NCBI GenBank assembly: GCA_902801325.1
Contig: CADCHQ010000001.1
Coordinates: 124,001 to 188,000 of the forward strand
Direction: 5' to 3'
Source of the DNA: an uncultured Bacteroidales bacterium
Lineage (GTDB): Bacteria; Bacteroidota; Bacteroidia; Bacteroidales; Bacteroidaceae
Length of the DNA stretch: 64,000 nt
The notes beneath the pieces are model-generated. The model saw nothing but the letters and a program-made list of their open reading frames with translations. It did no database searches and was not told where the DNA came from. Shown piece by piece: positions 33,413 to 41,059 of the stretch. Each line of letters opens with the position of its first letter. Positions within the stretch are counted from its first letter, which is position 1. Made by a program: the position numbers and the translations under genes.

Positions 33413-34477
33413 CTAATATTTTACTATCAAATGTTCGGTCAAAATCGCCAAAGACTTCCATAATGCAAGCAAAGGCATGATTTCCAGAGCGCAAAGGTAC
33501 GCAAAAAGATGCAATAGACAATGAAATTTAGGGAAAAAGATGCGATAGGCCTTAAATGCTACTAGAATTTTAATAATTAAGAGGATAAAAAGGAAAATTA
33601 TTGCGATTTTTTCGAACGGAAAACGAAAATAGACGAATGTAAGAGCGAGTGGAAAAAAGAGAATGGATTCGACAGAAATAATGTAAGAATAACTGTCATT
33701 CCAAATTTTTTGTTGAGATTTAGGAAAGAATATCCAATTGATGAATTTCCCTAACATAAATTTCAAAACAAAGAAAGCAATGAAGCTTACCACATAGATG
33801 CCCAACAACCATCGGGGTGACAACTGCCCGAGGAAGAAGTGGAGTTCGTGTTGCGAGTAGGCAAACATGAAGATGCCACCAAGCAGACAGAGTTGGAAGA
33901 GCATGAAGAGTCGAGCTCTGCTTTCCGACCCTGTTTCCACAGCCAGCAGTCCTGTTTTTTCACGTGGGGCGAAGAAGAAGTCTTTGCTTTGCTGACGCAG
34001 ATGATGACGCATTTTGTTGACCGTGAGTACCAGAATGACAAAGCACAGCAGAAGGCCACCCGTTACCCAGTCATCGCGCCAAAGCATATATGGGAGTGGA
34101 TCGGCACTCTTCCCAAAACTGCGGTAAGGCAGTTCGGGATGGAACATGGTCTTGTTACTGAAATAGCCTTGGTTGAAGTCGATGATGCGGTCACTCTGTG
34201 CTTCGTAAGGTTTGTGGCCAGGCAAACCTGGAATGGAGAGTGTGTCGGGCCTATCGCTTCGCACCCTTTCTCGTACGGGCAAGTTGGCTTGAACGGCAGA
34301 GTCGAGTTGCTGTGCCGTATATTCACCTTTCTGTAGTGCCAGTTGCTGGGCAATACGCCAGACACTAAAGCCATGATATTCAGTAGATTCGTCATCAATG
34401 GCAATACTGTCCAAATCAACATGCTGGTATGTCGATGTGGTGTCGTATCTTGCCGTTATCGAATCTGTCTGAAACAT
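33413..34477 (-). CDS. DUF4271 membrane protein
   Basis: 354 aa. A polar N-terminal region of about 140 residues is followed by about six hydrophobic helices (GGLLLCFVILVLTV and onward). The family is restricted to Bacteroidota and usually precedes hemD, as here (21-bp gap). No enzymatic motif is known. A role in the envelope is inferred from topology only. Confidence 0.85.
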   Translation of the reverse strand: MFQTDSITARYDTTSTYQHVDLDSIAIDDESTEYHGFSVWRIAQQLALQKGEYTAQQLDSAVQANLPVRERVRSDRPDTLSIPGLPGHKPYEAQSDRIIDFNQGYFSNKTMFHPELPYRSFGKSADPLPYMLWRDDWVTGGLLLCFVILVLTVNKMRHHLRQQSKDFFFAPREKTGLLAVETGSESRARLFMLFQLCLLGGIFMFAYSQHELHFFLGQLSPRWLLGIYVVSFIAFFVLKFMLGKFINWIFFPKSQQKIWNDSYSYIISVESILFFPLALTFVYFRFPFEKIAIIFLFILLIIKILVAFKAYRIFFPKFHCLLHLFAYLCALEIMPLLALWKSLAILTEHLIVKY

Positions 34478-34503
34478 TCCTATTCTTTATGCTCTATTTC
34501 CAG

Positions 34504-35091
34504 TCAAATCTTTGCAAACCTGCGCACACTCTCGTCGATGAGTGGAGTAGTGAAGACTAGATCAATAGCCTCTTCAGCACTTGTAGCCACCTTCCAGATG
34601 TCGCAATGCTCGCGACGCATGAAGTTTTCCTGCATAGAGCGTTCAAGATGCTTGAGCAGGTAGTCGTAGTATCCGTCGACATTCAAGATGATAATAGGCT
34701 TCAGGTACACTCCCAATTGCTTGAGGGTGATGATTTCGAAGAGTTCGTCCAACGTTCCACACCCGCCTGGCAGAACAATGGCAGCATCAGTCATGTCATT
34801 GATGGTTTGCTTACGGCTCTCCATATTATCTGTTTCGATGATTTGGGTCAGACCTGTGTGATGCCAGTTCTGTTCGATCATAAACGAAGGAATGACTCCG
34901 ATAACCTTTCCACCTACTTCCAATGCTGCGTCGGAGGCGGCTTGCATGAGGCCCATATTGCCTGCTCCGTTGACTTGTGTTACGCCACGCAGAGCCAGAC
35001 CACGGCCCAACTGGCGAGCGGTCTCGTAGTAGATGGGCTTTATCTTCGTACTCGATGCACAATAAATGGCTACGCTATGAATGTCGTTCAT
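34504..35091 (-). CDS. LOG-family protein (TIGR00730 type)
   Basis: 195 aa with the complete LOG signature: ESRKQTINDM (91-100) and PGGCGTLDE (108-116) in a Rossmann-like fold. Characterised members hydrolyse nucleoside 5'-monophosphates to base and ribose 5-phosphate (cytokinin-activating type in plants and some bacteria). Here a nucleotide salvage role is the conservative inference. It lies between metK and DUF4271 on the same strand. Confidence 0.9.
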   Translation of the reverse strand: MNDIHSVAIYCASSTKIKPIYYETARQLGRGLALRGVTQVNGAGNMGLMQAASDAALEVGGKVIGVIPSFMIEQNWHHTGLTQIIETDNMESRKQTINDMTDAAIVLPGGCGTLDELFEIITLKQLGVYLKPIIILNVDGYYDYLLKHLERSMQENFMRREHCDIWKVATSAEEAIDLVFTTPLIDESVRRFAKI

Positions 35092-35127
35092 CGCTTCCCT
35101 TTTAATTTTTCTCTTTTAATATTTAAT

Positions 35128-36387
35128 TCATGCAATCCCGAATGCTTCGCGTATGCGTTCCACATAGTCGAGTTTCTCCCAGGTGAAGAGTTCCACTTCC
35201 ACTTCTTTTGTCTCGCGATAAAGCGATTCGAAGCGTTTCTTCACAATGCGAGGTTCGCGACCCATGTGTCCGTAGGCGGCTGTCTCCTCATAGATGGGAT
35301 TGCGAAGTTTCAGCCGTTGTTCGATGGCAAACGGACGGAGGTCGAAGAGTTCACCAATCTTCTTGGCAATCTCGCCGTCGCTCATGTTTACCCGACTGCG
35401 TCCGTAAGTATCGACATAAATGCTAACAGGTTCTGCAATGCCGATGGCATAGGAAATCTGTACCAACATCTCGTCGGCCACACCTGCAGCTACCATATTC
35501 TTAGCAATGTGACGTGCAGCATAAGCGGCCGAACGGTCCACCTTCGAGGGGTCTTTACCCGAGAAAGCACCACCGCCATGAGCACCCTTGCCACCATAGG
35601 TGTCTACGATAATCTTGCGTCCTGTCAGACCCGTATCGCCGTGAGGACCACCAATGACAAACTTACCCGTGGGGTTGACATGATATTTGATGTTGTCGTT
35701 GAAGAGACTCAAGATGCGTGGGTTCCGAATGGTTTCCTTCACACGAGGAATGAGGATGTTGATGACGTCTTGACGTATCTGTTGTTGCATAGCCTCGTCG
35801 GAAGCAAACTCATCGTGTTGTGTGCTGATGACAATAGTATCAATGCGTACAGGCTCATTGTTGTCGTTGTATTCGATGGTTACCTGACTCTTTGAGTCGG
35901 GACGCAGGTAAGTCATCACACGACCTTCGCGACGGATGTCGGCTAGCACACGAAGCAGTCTGTGAGCCAAGTCGAGCGAGAGCGGCATATAGTTTTCCGT
36001 CTCGTTGGTAGCATAGCCGAACATCATGCCTTGGTCGCCAGCACCTTGTTCCATTCTGTTTGCGCGGTCGACACCTCGATTGATGTCGTCGCTCTGTTCG
36101 TGAATGGCAGACAGCACACCACAGGAGTTACCTTCGAACATGTATTCGCTCTTGGTATATCCAATGCGGTTGATGACTTCGCGAGCAATGCGTTGCAGGT
36201 CGACATAGGCTTGCGTCTTAATCTCGCCTGCCATCACTACCTGACCGGTAGTTACGAGAGTTTCACAAGCCACCTTCGACTCAGGATCGAAGGCAAGCAG
36301 TTTGTCCAATACGGCGTCAGAAATCTGATCGGCCACCTTGTCGGGATGTCCTTCCGACACGGACTCAGAAGTAAATAGATAATTCAT
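35128..36387 (-). CDS. metK: S-adenosylmethionine synthetase
   Basis: 419 aa from ATG 36387 ([20 protein letters not shown]); the longer frame reads 30 unrelated residues of intergenic sequence. Catalytic blocks are complete: GHPDK, GAGDQG (MMFGYA), [20 protein letters not shown] and [19 protein letters not shown]. It makes S-adenosylmethionine from methionine and ATP. No SAM riboswitch was recognised in the 180-bp upstream gap. Confidence 0.97.
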   Translation of the reverse strand: MNYLFTSESVSEGHPDKVADQISDAVLDKLLAFDPESKVACETLVTTGQVVMAGEIKTQAYVDLQRIAREVINRIGYTKSEYMFEGNSCGVLSAIHEQSDDINRGVDRANRMEQGAGDQGMMFGYATNETENYMPLSLDLAHRLLRVLADIRREGRVMTYLRPDSKSQVTIEYNDNNEPVRIDTIVISTQHDEFASDEAMQQQIRQDVINILIPRVKETIRNPRILSLFNDNIKYHVNPTGKFVIGGPHGDTGLTGRKIIVDTYGGKGAHGGGAFSGKDPSKVDRSAAYAARHIAKNMVAAGVADEMLVQISYAIGIAEPVSIYVDTYGRSRVNMSDGEIAKKIGELFDLRPFAIEQRLKLRNPIYEETAAYGHMGREPRIVKKRFESLYRETKEVEVELFTWEKLDYVERIREAFGIA

Positions 36388-36566
36388 AATAGCACAATTA
36401 ATAATGTTAATAATTGTGTGGTTCGATGGAGGCTGTAAGGGGGGATAATGCAGGGCGGTAATCCGTCGTTTTAGCATTTTTTATTGTGGTTGCAAGCAGC
36501 CCAAATCTATCCACATTTTGTAAATCGACCACAAAGGTAGTGAAAAGTCGAGAACACGCAAAATAT

Positions 36567-36977
36567 TTACTGAAGAATCTCCTTCAAAGGAATGGAAACG
36601 AACTCACGCTCCTCGATTCTCGGATGCGGAAGCGTGAGCTCGTTATCATTGATGTGGACATCGTCGTAAAGTAAGAGGTCGATGTCGATAGGTCTGTCGT
36701 GGTACACCCCGTTCTTGCTCTTCTGCTTGCGCCCTAGCATGCGTTCGATGTGTTGCGTTACAGCTAGGCACTGGTGGGGAGTGAGCGTGGTGACTACAAG
36801 GGCTGCGGCATTAAGGAATAGGTGTTCGGACTGAAAGCCTAAGGGCTTCGTCTCGATGAACCTAGAGGTTTTGGCTATCGAACCTATGTTCAATTCAATA
36901 AGCCTTAGGGCTTCGCGGATGAGGTTCTCGCGATTGCCCAGATTACTTCCCAGCCCTATGTAGAGATGGTGCTCCAT
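36567..36977 (-). CDS. folK: 2-amino-4-hydroxy-6-hydroxymethyldihydropteridine pyrophosphokinase
   Basis: 136 aa, a single-domain HPPK: YIGLGSNLGN at 6-15, the FLNAAALV block and the catalytic GVYHDRPIDIDLLLYDD. It transfers pyrophosphate from ATP to the pterin in folate synthesis. The gene starts 17 bp after the queA stop. The chain ends soon after the LPHPRIEEREF motif, slightly short but complete. Confidence 0.95.
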   Translation of the reverse strand: MEHHLYIGLGSNLGNRENLIREALRLIELNIGSIAKTSRFIETKPLGFQSEHLFLNAAALVVTTLTPHQCLAVTQHIERMLGRKQKSKNGVYHDRPIDIDLLLYDDVHINDNELTLPHPRIEEREFVSIPLKEILQ

Positions 36978-36993
36978 CTTTCACGCTGTGATG

Positions 36994-38058
36994 TTAATCC
37001 TGCAGGATGAGCATAGCATCGCCATAGACGCCAAAGCGATAGCGCTTGTCGTGTACGGCTTCATTGTAGGCCTTCATGATGCGTTCGTAACCGCCATAGG
37101 CACAGGTGAGCATAAGCATGGTGCTTTGAGGCAAGTAGAAGTTAGCCACCATTGCGTCTGCCAGATGGAAATCGTAGGGAGGGAATATGAACTTGTTGGT
37201 CCAACCTTCAAATTCTTTTAGGCGGTTGTCGGCCGAAACGGCGGTTTCCAACACACGCTGAACTGTAGTGCCAACAGCACATACCTTGTGTTCGTTATCC
37301 TTGGCACGATTGATGATGTCGCAAGCCTCGCGACCCACGTTTATCTCCTCGCTGTCCATCTTGTGCTTGGTCAGGTCTTCAACGTCGATTTCACGGAAGT
37401 TACCTAAGCCGCAGTGCATGGTGACATAGGCAAAGTCGATGCCCTTGATTTCCATTCGCTTCATCAGTTGACGAGAGAAATGCAATCCGGCAGAGGGTGC
37501 TGTTACGGCGCCTTCCTTCTTTGCGAATATGCACTGGAAGTTCTCCATGTCGTCGGGTTCGGCAGGACGCTTAATCATCTCCTTGGGCAGGGGTGCTTCG
37601 CCAAGTGCATAGAGTGCCTGCTTGAACTCATCGTGCTCGCCATCGAAGAGGAAACGTAGTGTGCGTCCGCGACTGGTGGTGTTGTCGATGACTTCAGCAA
37701 CCATCGATTCGTCTTCGCCAAAGTACAGTTTATTGCCGATGCGAATCTTTCGGGCAGGGTCTACCAGCACGTCCCAAAGGCGGAAGCGTTCGTTCAGCTC
37801 GCGTAAAAGGAAGACTTCGATGCGTGCTCCAGTTTTTTCCTTGTTACCATAGAGACGAGCAGGGAAGACTTGGGTGTCGTTGAACACAAAAACGTCCTTT
37901 TCATCGAAATATTCCAGGATATCGCTAAACTGTTCGCGGTGTTCTATGACACCACTTTTGGCGTGAACCACCATGAGGCGACAGTCGTCGCGATAGGGAG
38001 TTGGATACTGCGCAATGCGGTCTTCCGGAAGTTTGTAGTCGAATTGTGAAAGTTTCAT
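36994..38058 (-). CDS. queA: tRNA preQ1(34) S-adenosylmethionine ribosyltransferase-isomerase
   Basis: 354 aa, full length. Conserved blocks [35 protein letters not shown] and [18 protein letters not shown] are present. QueA adds the cyclopentane ring to preQ1 at the tRNA wobble position on the way to queuosine. It lies between truB and folK in the tRNA-modification and envelope block; miaB is further upstream. Confidence 0.96.
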   Translation of the reverse strand: MKLSQFDYKLPEDRIAQYPTPYRDDCRLMVVHAKSGVIEHREQFSDILEYFDEKDVFVFNDTQVFPARLYGNKEKTGARIEVFLLRELNERFRLWDVLVDPARKIRIGNKLYFGEDESMVAEVIDNTTSRGRTLRFLFDGEHDEFKQALYALGEAPLPKEMIKRPAEPDDMENFQCIFAKKEGAVTAPSAGLHFSRQLMKRMEIKGIDFAYVTMHCGLGNFREIDVEDLTKHKMDSEEINVGREACDIINRAKDNEHKVCAVGTTVQRVLETAVSADNRLKEFEGWTNKFIFPPYDFHLADAMVANFYLPQSTMLMLTCAYGGYERIMKAYNEAVHDKRYRFGVYGDAMLILQD

Positions 38059-38146
38059 ATAATTGAGTTTATTATTTGCTGTATTTAAAGTGAGAAGTGA
38101 GAAGGGGCAAGGGACAGGAGGATACCTTTGCCGGCATTGCCTATTA

Positions 38147-38185
38147 ATCCTTCACCCTTCATCCTTCATCCTTCATCCTTAATCT
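38147..38185. repeat. TTCATCC minisatellite overlapping the truB stop
   Basis: A run of CTTCATC-type 7-8-bp units followed by CTTTAATC. On the minus strand the final codons of truB (KIKD, stop) are written in the repeat edge. Related units occur at 12.64 kb inside the YhhN gene. Confidence 0.65.
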
Positions 38186-38877
38186 TTAATCTTACTATCA
38201 AGCCACCCCTCAAAGTCGTCAATCTGCATACATTGTTCTACGCGAACGTCGCCTATGCGCGTGCGACGCAGACCTATGAGATGGGCTCCACTGTTGAGAG
38301 CCTGACCAATGTCGCGTGCCAATGCTCGGATGTATGTTCCTTTGCTGCATACGATGCGCAAGGTCAGTTGCATCTGTTCGGCATCGAACTTCACGAGTTC
38401 CATCTCGTCGATGACGAGAACTTTGGGTTTCAGTTCCACTTCCTCCCCCTTGCGTGCCAGTTTGTAGGCACGGTGGCCGTCGACTTTGCATGCCGAGAAG
38501 GCAGGTGGTATCTGCTCTATCCTACCCCGGAACCGAGGAAGAATCTCTTCTATAAGCTCCAGTGTGATGTGGTCAGTGGGATATGTCTTGTCGATGGGTT
38601 TTTCCAGGTCGAAGCAGGGTGTGGTTGCTCCCAGTTGCAGGGTAGCTACGTATTCCTTTGTGCCTGCTTGCAATTCATCGATGCGTTTGGTAGCACGTCC
38701 TGTACACACGATGAGTACGCCTGTGGCCAGAGGGTCAAGTGTGCCAGCATGGCCCACTTTCAGCTTCTTCAACCCAAGGCGATGACACAATTGCCAACGC
38801 ACCTTGGCCACCAGGTTGAACGATGTCCAACGGAGTGGCTTGTCGAAATAGAGAATCTGACCTTCTTGGAAATCCAT
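38179..38877 (-). CDS. truB: tRNA pseudouridine(55) synthase
   Basis: 232 aa. The catalytic loop GHAGTLDPLATGVLIV (catalytic Asp in LDP) and DKPLRWTS at the N-terminus identify TruB, which makes pseudouridine 55 in tRNA T-loops. The PUA-like C-terminal domain is shortened, as in other Bacteroidota. The last residues SKIKD come from repeat-like sequence. The 51-bp gap to uppP is filled by CTAGT units. Confidence 0.95.
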   Translation of the reverse strand: MDFQEGQILYFDKPLRWTSFNLVAKVRWQLCHRLGLKKLKVGHAGTLDPLATGVLIVCTGRATKRIDELQAGTKEYVATLQLGATTPCFDLEKPIDKTYPTDHITLELIEEILPRFRGRIEQIPPAFSACKVDGHRAYKLARKGEEVELKPKVLVIDEMELVKFDAEQMQLTLRIVCSKGTYIRALARDIGQALNSGAHLIGLRRTRIGDVRVEQCMQIDDFEGWLDSKIKD

Positions 38878-38878
38878 G

Positions 38879-38926
38879 TTTCTAGTTCTATCTAGTTCTT
38901 CTAGTTGTACTAGTTTTTCTAGTCTT
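38879..38926. repeat. CTAGTT minisatellite between uppP and truB
   Basis: TTTCTAGTT, CTATCTAGTT, CTTCTAGTT, GTACTAGTT and TTTCTAGTC are consecutive units of 9-10 bp filling the entire gap. Confidence 0.7.
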
Positions 38927-38928
38927 AT

Positions 38929-39732
38929 TTAGGAAAAGATGATGAGCAACAGACCTACGATGGCACAGTAGATGCCAAAATAGATAAGTTTACCGCGTCG
39001 CACGATACCAATCATCCATCGGCAAGCCAGACAGCCACTGGCGAAGGCTGCAACGAATCCCACGATGAGAGCCGTAGGACTGATACCTGCTGTTGCGGCT
39101 TCGGTGCCGTGTTTCACAGCCTTCATGATGTCGAGCAATGCTTCGCCTAAGATAGGAGGGATGACCATGAGGAACGAGAATTGTGCCAGTTTTTCCTTCT
39201 TGTTACCCAAGAGCAAACCTGTGGCGATGGTAGAGCCCGAACGGCTCAGTCCTGGCAACACTGCTGCTGCTTGTGCCAAACCAATGACAAAGGCGTCCCA
39301 CAATGAAATGTTTTCCTTCTGTCGTGGATGGGCATAGTAACTGAAGATGAGCAACAGGGCAGTCACCAACAGACAACAACCTACTATGAAAAGGCCAGAC
39401 CCGAAGATTTCTTCGACGTAGTCCTTGAAAAACACGCCCACGATACCCACAGGAATCATGCTGACTGCAATGGCCAAAGCATAGCGCTGTTCGGCGTTCA
39501 TCTTGCCGTCCCACTTGAACAGGCCTTTCAGTATCCACACAATCTCTTTCCACAGGATGACCAGCGTACTGAGCACGGTTGCCACATGAACGGCAACGGT
39601 AAACGTCAGGTTCTCTTCTCCATTAAGTCCGAAGAAGTGTGAGGCAATGGTCAGGTGTCCACTACTCGACACGGGAAGATATTCGGTCAGTCCCTGTATA
39701 AGTCCCAGGATAAGTGCTTCTAATTCACTCAT
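38929..39732 (-). CDS. uppP: Undecaprenyl-diphosphatase
   Basis: 267 aa with about eight membrane helices. Family blocks [18 protein letters not shown] (N-terminal) and [16 protein letters not shown] (central) carry the catalytic residues. It dephosphorylates undecaprenyl diphosphate to recycle the lipid carrier for cell-wall synthesis. The start overlaps the DUF3098 stop by 4 bp, showing coupling. Confidence 0.96.
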   Translation of the reverse strand: MSELEALILGLIQGLTEYLPVSSSGHLTIASHFFGLNGEENLTFTVAVHVATVLSTLVILWKEIVWILKGLFKWDGKMNAEQRYALAIAVSMIPVGIVGVFFKDYVEEIFGSGLFIVGCCLLVTALLLIFSYYAHPRQKENISLWDAFVIGLAQAAAVLPGLSRSGSTIATGLLLGNKKEKLAQFSFLMVIPPILGEALLDIMKAVKHGTEAATAGISPTALIVGFVAAFASGCLACRWMIGIVRRGKLIYFGIYCAIVGLLLIIFS

Positions 39733-39956
39733 TTGTCTTTGGGTTTATGCATGATGCCGTACATCATGAAAATGAAACCTGCGAAACAAATCACTGGTGC
39801 CACTTTGATGCGGCGAGCGCTGAAGATGTCGGCATCGAAGGTCGTTTCGCTACTACCCGACCCCGACATCAGGATGAGGCCCAGAATTATCACCACCATG
39901 CCTATGGCCAGCAGTATGTAATTCATGCGCCCGAATGCAAAATTCTTTTTGTCCAT
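39729..39956 (-). CDS. DUF3098 two-helix membrane protein
   Basis: 75 aa with two hydrophobic helices ([20 protein letters not shown] and [17 protein letters not shown]) joined by a polar loop with SGSG. This Bacteroidota-specific family nearly always lies between ftsX and uppP, as here; function unknown, probably linked to division or cell-wall lipid recycling. Confidence 0.9.
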   Translation of the reverse strand: MDKKNFAFGRMNYILLAIGMVVIILGLILMSGSGSSETTFDADIFSARRIKVAPVICFAGFIFMMYGIMHKPKDK

Positions 39957-40026
39957 ATCTATTTAGTTACGAAATACGAATTAGGAATTACGACTTTTTA
40001 ATTAAGCGTGAAGAATTAAGAATTTT

Positions 40027-40093
40027 AATTCTCTCCCCTTTGGGGAAGGTCAGGGAGAGGGGTCCCTTCCCTTAGGGAAGACTAGGATGGGTC
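40027..40093. repeat. C-rich palindromic repeat after ftsX
   Basis: Two adjacent palindromic patches (CTCCCCTTTGGGGAAGG and CCCTTCCCTTAGGGAAG) end in AGGATGGGTCTT next to the ftsX stop. On the ftsX strand this starts AGACCCATCCTAGTCTTCC, nearly identical to the patches at 8.3 and 13.1 kb. Confidence 0.7.
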
Positions 40094-40963
40094 TTACTCA
40101 TACATCTCCCCTTCCCTCATGCCCAGGTAGTGACCTACGCTGATGAAGGTGCAGACAAGAGTGAGGAGAAGACCACACACGAGGACAGCAATGGCGGTGA
40201 TGCCCACGTTCTCCATTGTCACGTATTCGGCCATCGAGTGGTCATATTTCCACAAGGCACGTAATCCACCTAGCAGGACGATGTCGGCCAGTATGCCTGC
40301 CGTCAGTCCTATCCATAGCGAACGAATCATGAAAGGCCTTCTGATGAATCCCCACGAGGCTCCTACGAGTCGCATGGTGTGGATGATGAAGCGACGTGAA
40401 TAGACGCTTAACCTTACTGTATTGTTGATGAGCACCAGGGTGACTAACAACAGGAGTGCGGCAATGCCCAGCAGGACGTAGGTCACCTTCTTCAGGTTGC
40501 GGTTTAGGTTCTCCACCAATTCCTTCTGATAACTTACCTTCGACACCAGCGGATTGGCCTTCAGTTGTTTGGTTATCCACATCAGGCTGTCGGTGCAGGC
40601 GTAGTCGGCCATGAGATGCACTTCCAGCAGAGGCAGGAAGGGGTTCTCGCCCAGAAACTCCGTGGGGTCTTGTCCCATAGCTTCCGTTTGCTCCTTCAGT
40701 GCTTGTTCGCGACTGATGTAGTTGATGTCCTTTACCCACTGGCGCATTTCCAGTTTCTTTTTGTAGTCAAGTGTCTGTGGTTCAGTGGCATCGTCGCTCA
40801 TCATCACCGTCACGGTTAGACTCTGTCTGACACTCTCTCCCAGTCGGTGGGCGGTGAGTGCACAGATGATGACCAAACCCATCAGAATCAGCACAAACGT
40901 GGTGCTGATGGTACTTGTCAGTGCCTGCCAACGCAGACTTATTTTCCTTCTTTTACGAGGCAT
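40094..40963 (-). CDS. ftsX: Cell division protein FtsX
   Basis: 289 aa. The cytoplasmic N-terminus is rich in Arg/Lys, then comes TM1 (TTFVLILMGLVIICALTAH), a periplasmic domain (about 50-165) and three further helices with the NTVRLSVYSRRF block. FtsX pairs with the ATPase FtsE to activate cell-wall hydrolases at division; ftsE is not in this window. It is followed by DUF3098 and uppP as usual in Bacteroidota. Confidence 0.94.
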   Translation of the reverse strand: MPRKRRKISLRWQALTSTISTTFVLILMGLVIICALTAHRLGESVRQSLTVTVMMSDDATEPQTLDYKKKLEMRQWVKDINYISREQALKEQTEAMGQDPTEFLGENPFLPLLEVHLMADYACTDSLMWITKQLKANPLVSKVSYQKELVENLNRNLKKVTYVLLGIAALLLLVTLVLINNTVRLSVYSRRFIIHTMRLVGASWGFIRRPFMIRSLWIGLTAGILADIVLLGGLRALWKYDHSMAEYVTMENVGITAIAVLVCGLLLTLVCTFISVGHYLGMREGEMYE

Positions 40964-40969
40964 TGTTAT

Positions 40970-41036
40970 AATTACGAGTTACGAGTTACGAATTACGATA
41001 TTCAATGTTACGAGTTACGAATTACGATTTTTAATT
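40970..41036. repeat. TTACGA minisatellite upstream of ftsX
   Basis: Repeated GTTACGA/ATTACGA units in two runs split by TATTCAATG. Similar units lie at 39.97 kb before DUF3098. No gene is present. Confidence 0.7.
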
Positions 41037-41059
41037 AAGAATTAAGAGGACCCTCTCCC

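Noticed and set aside
34606..35895. 429-codon plus-strand frame over metK and the LOG gene
   Set aside because: Antisense to two well-recognised genes, no domain visible.
36388..36477. 30-codon extension of metK
   Set aside because: Unrelated to the family; the conserved N-terminus [17 protein letters not shown] starts at 36387.
36874..36890. CGAACCTATGTTCAA inside folK, like the locus B module
   Set aside because: Only one imperfect copy, and the FolK protein there has no extra residues, so it is probably chance.
38132..38140. TACCTTTG -7-like box between queA and truB on the plus strand
   Set aside because: No plus-strand gene follows for kilobases and there is no -33 element.
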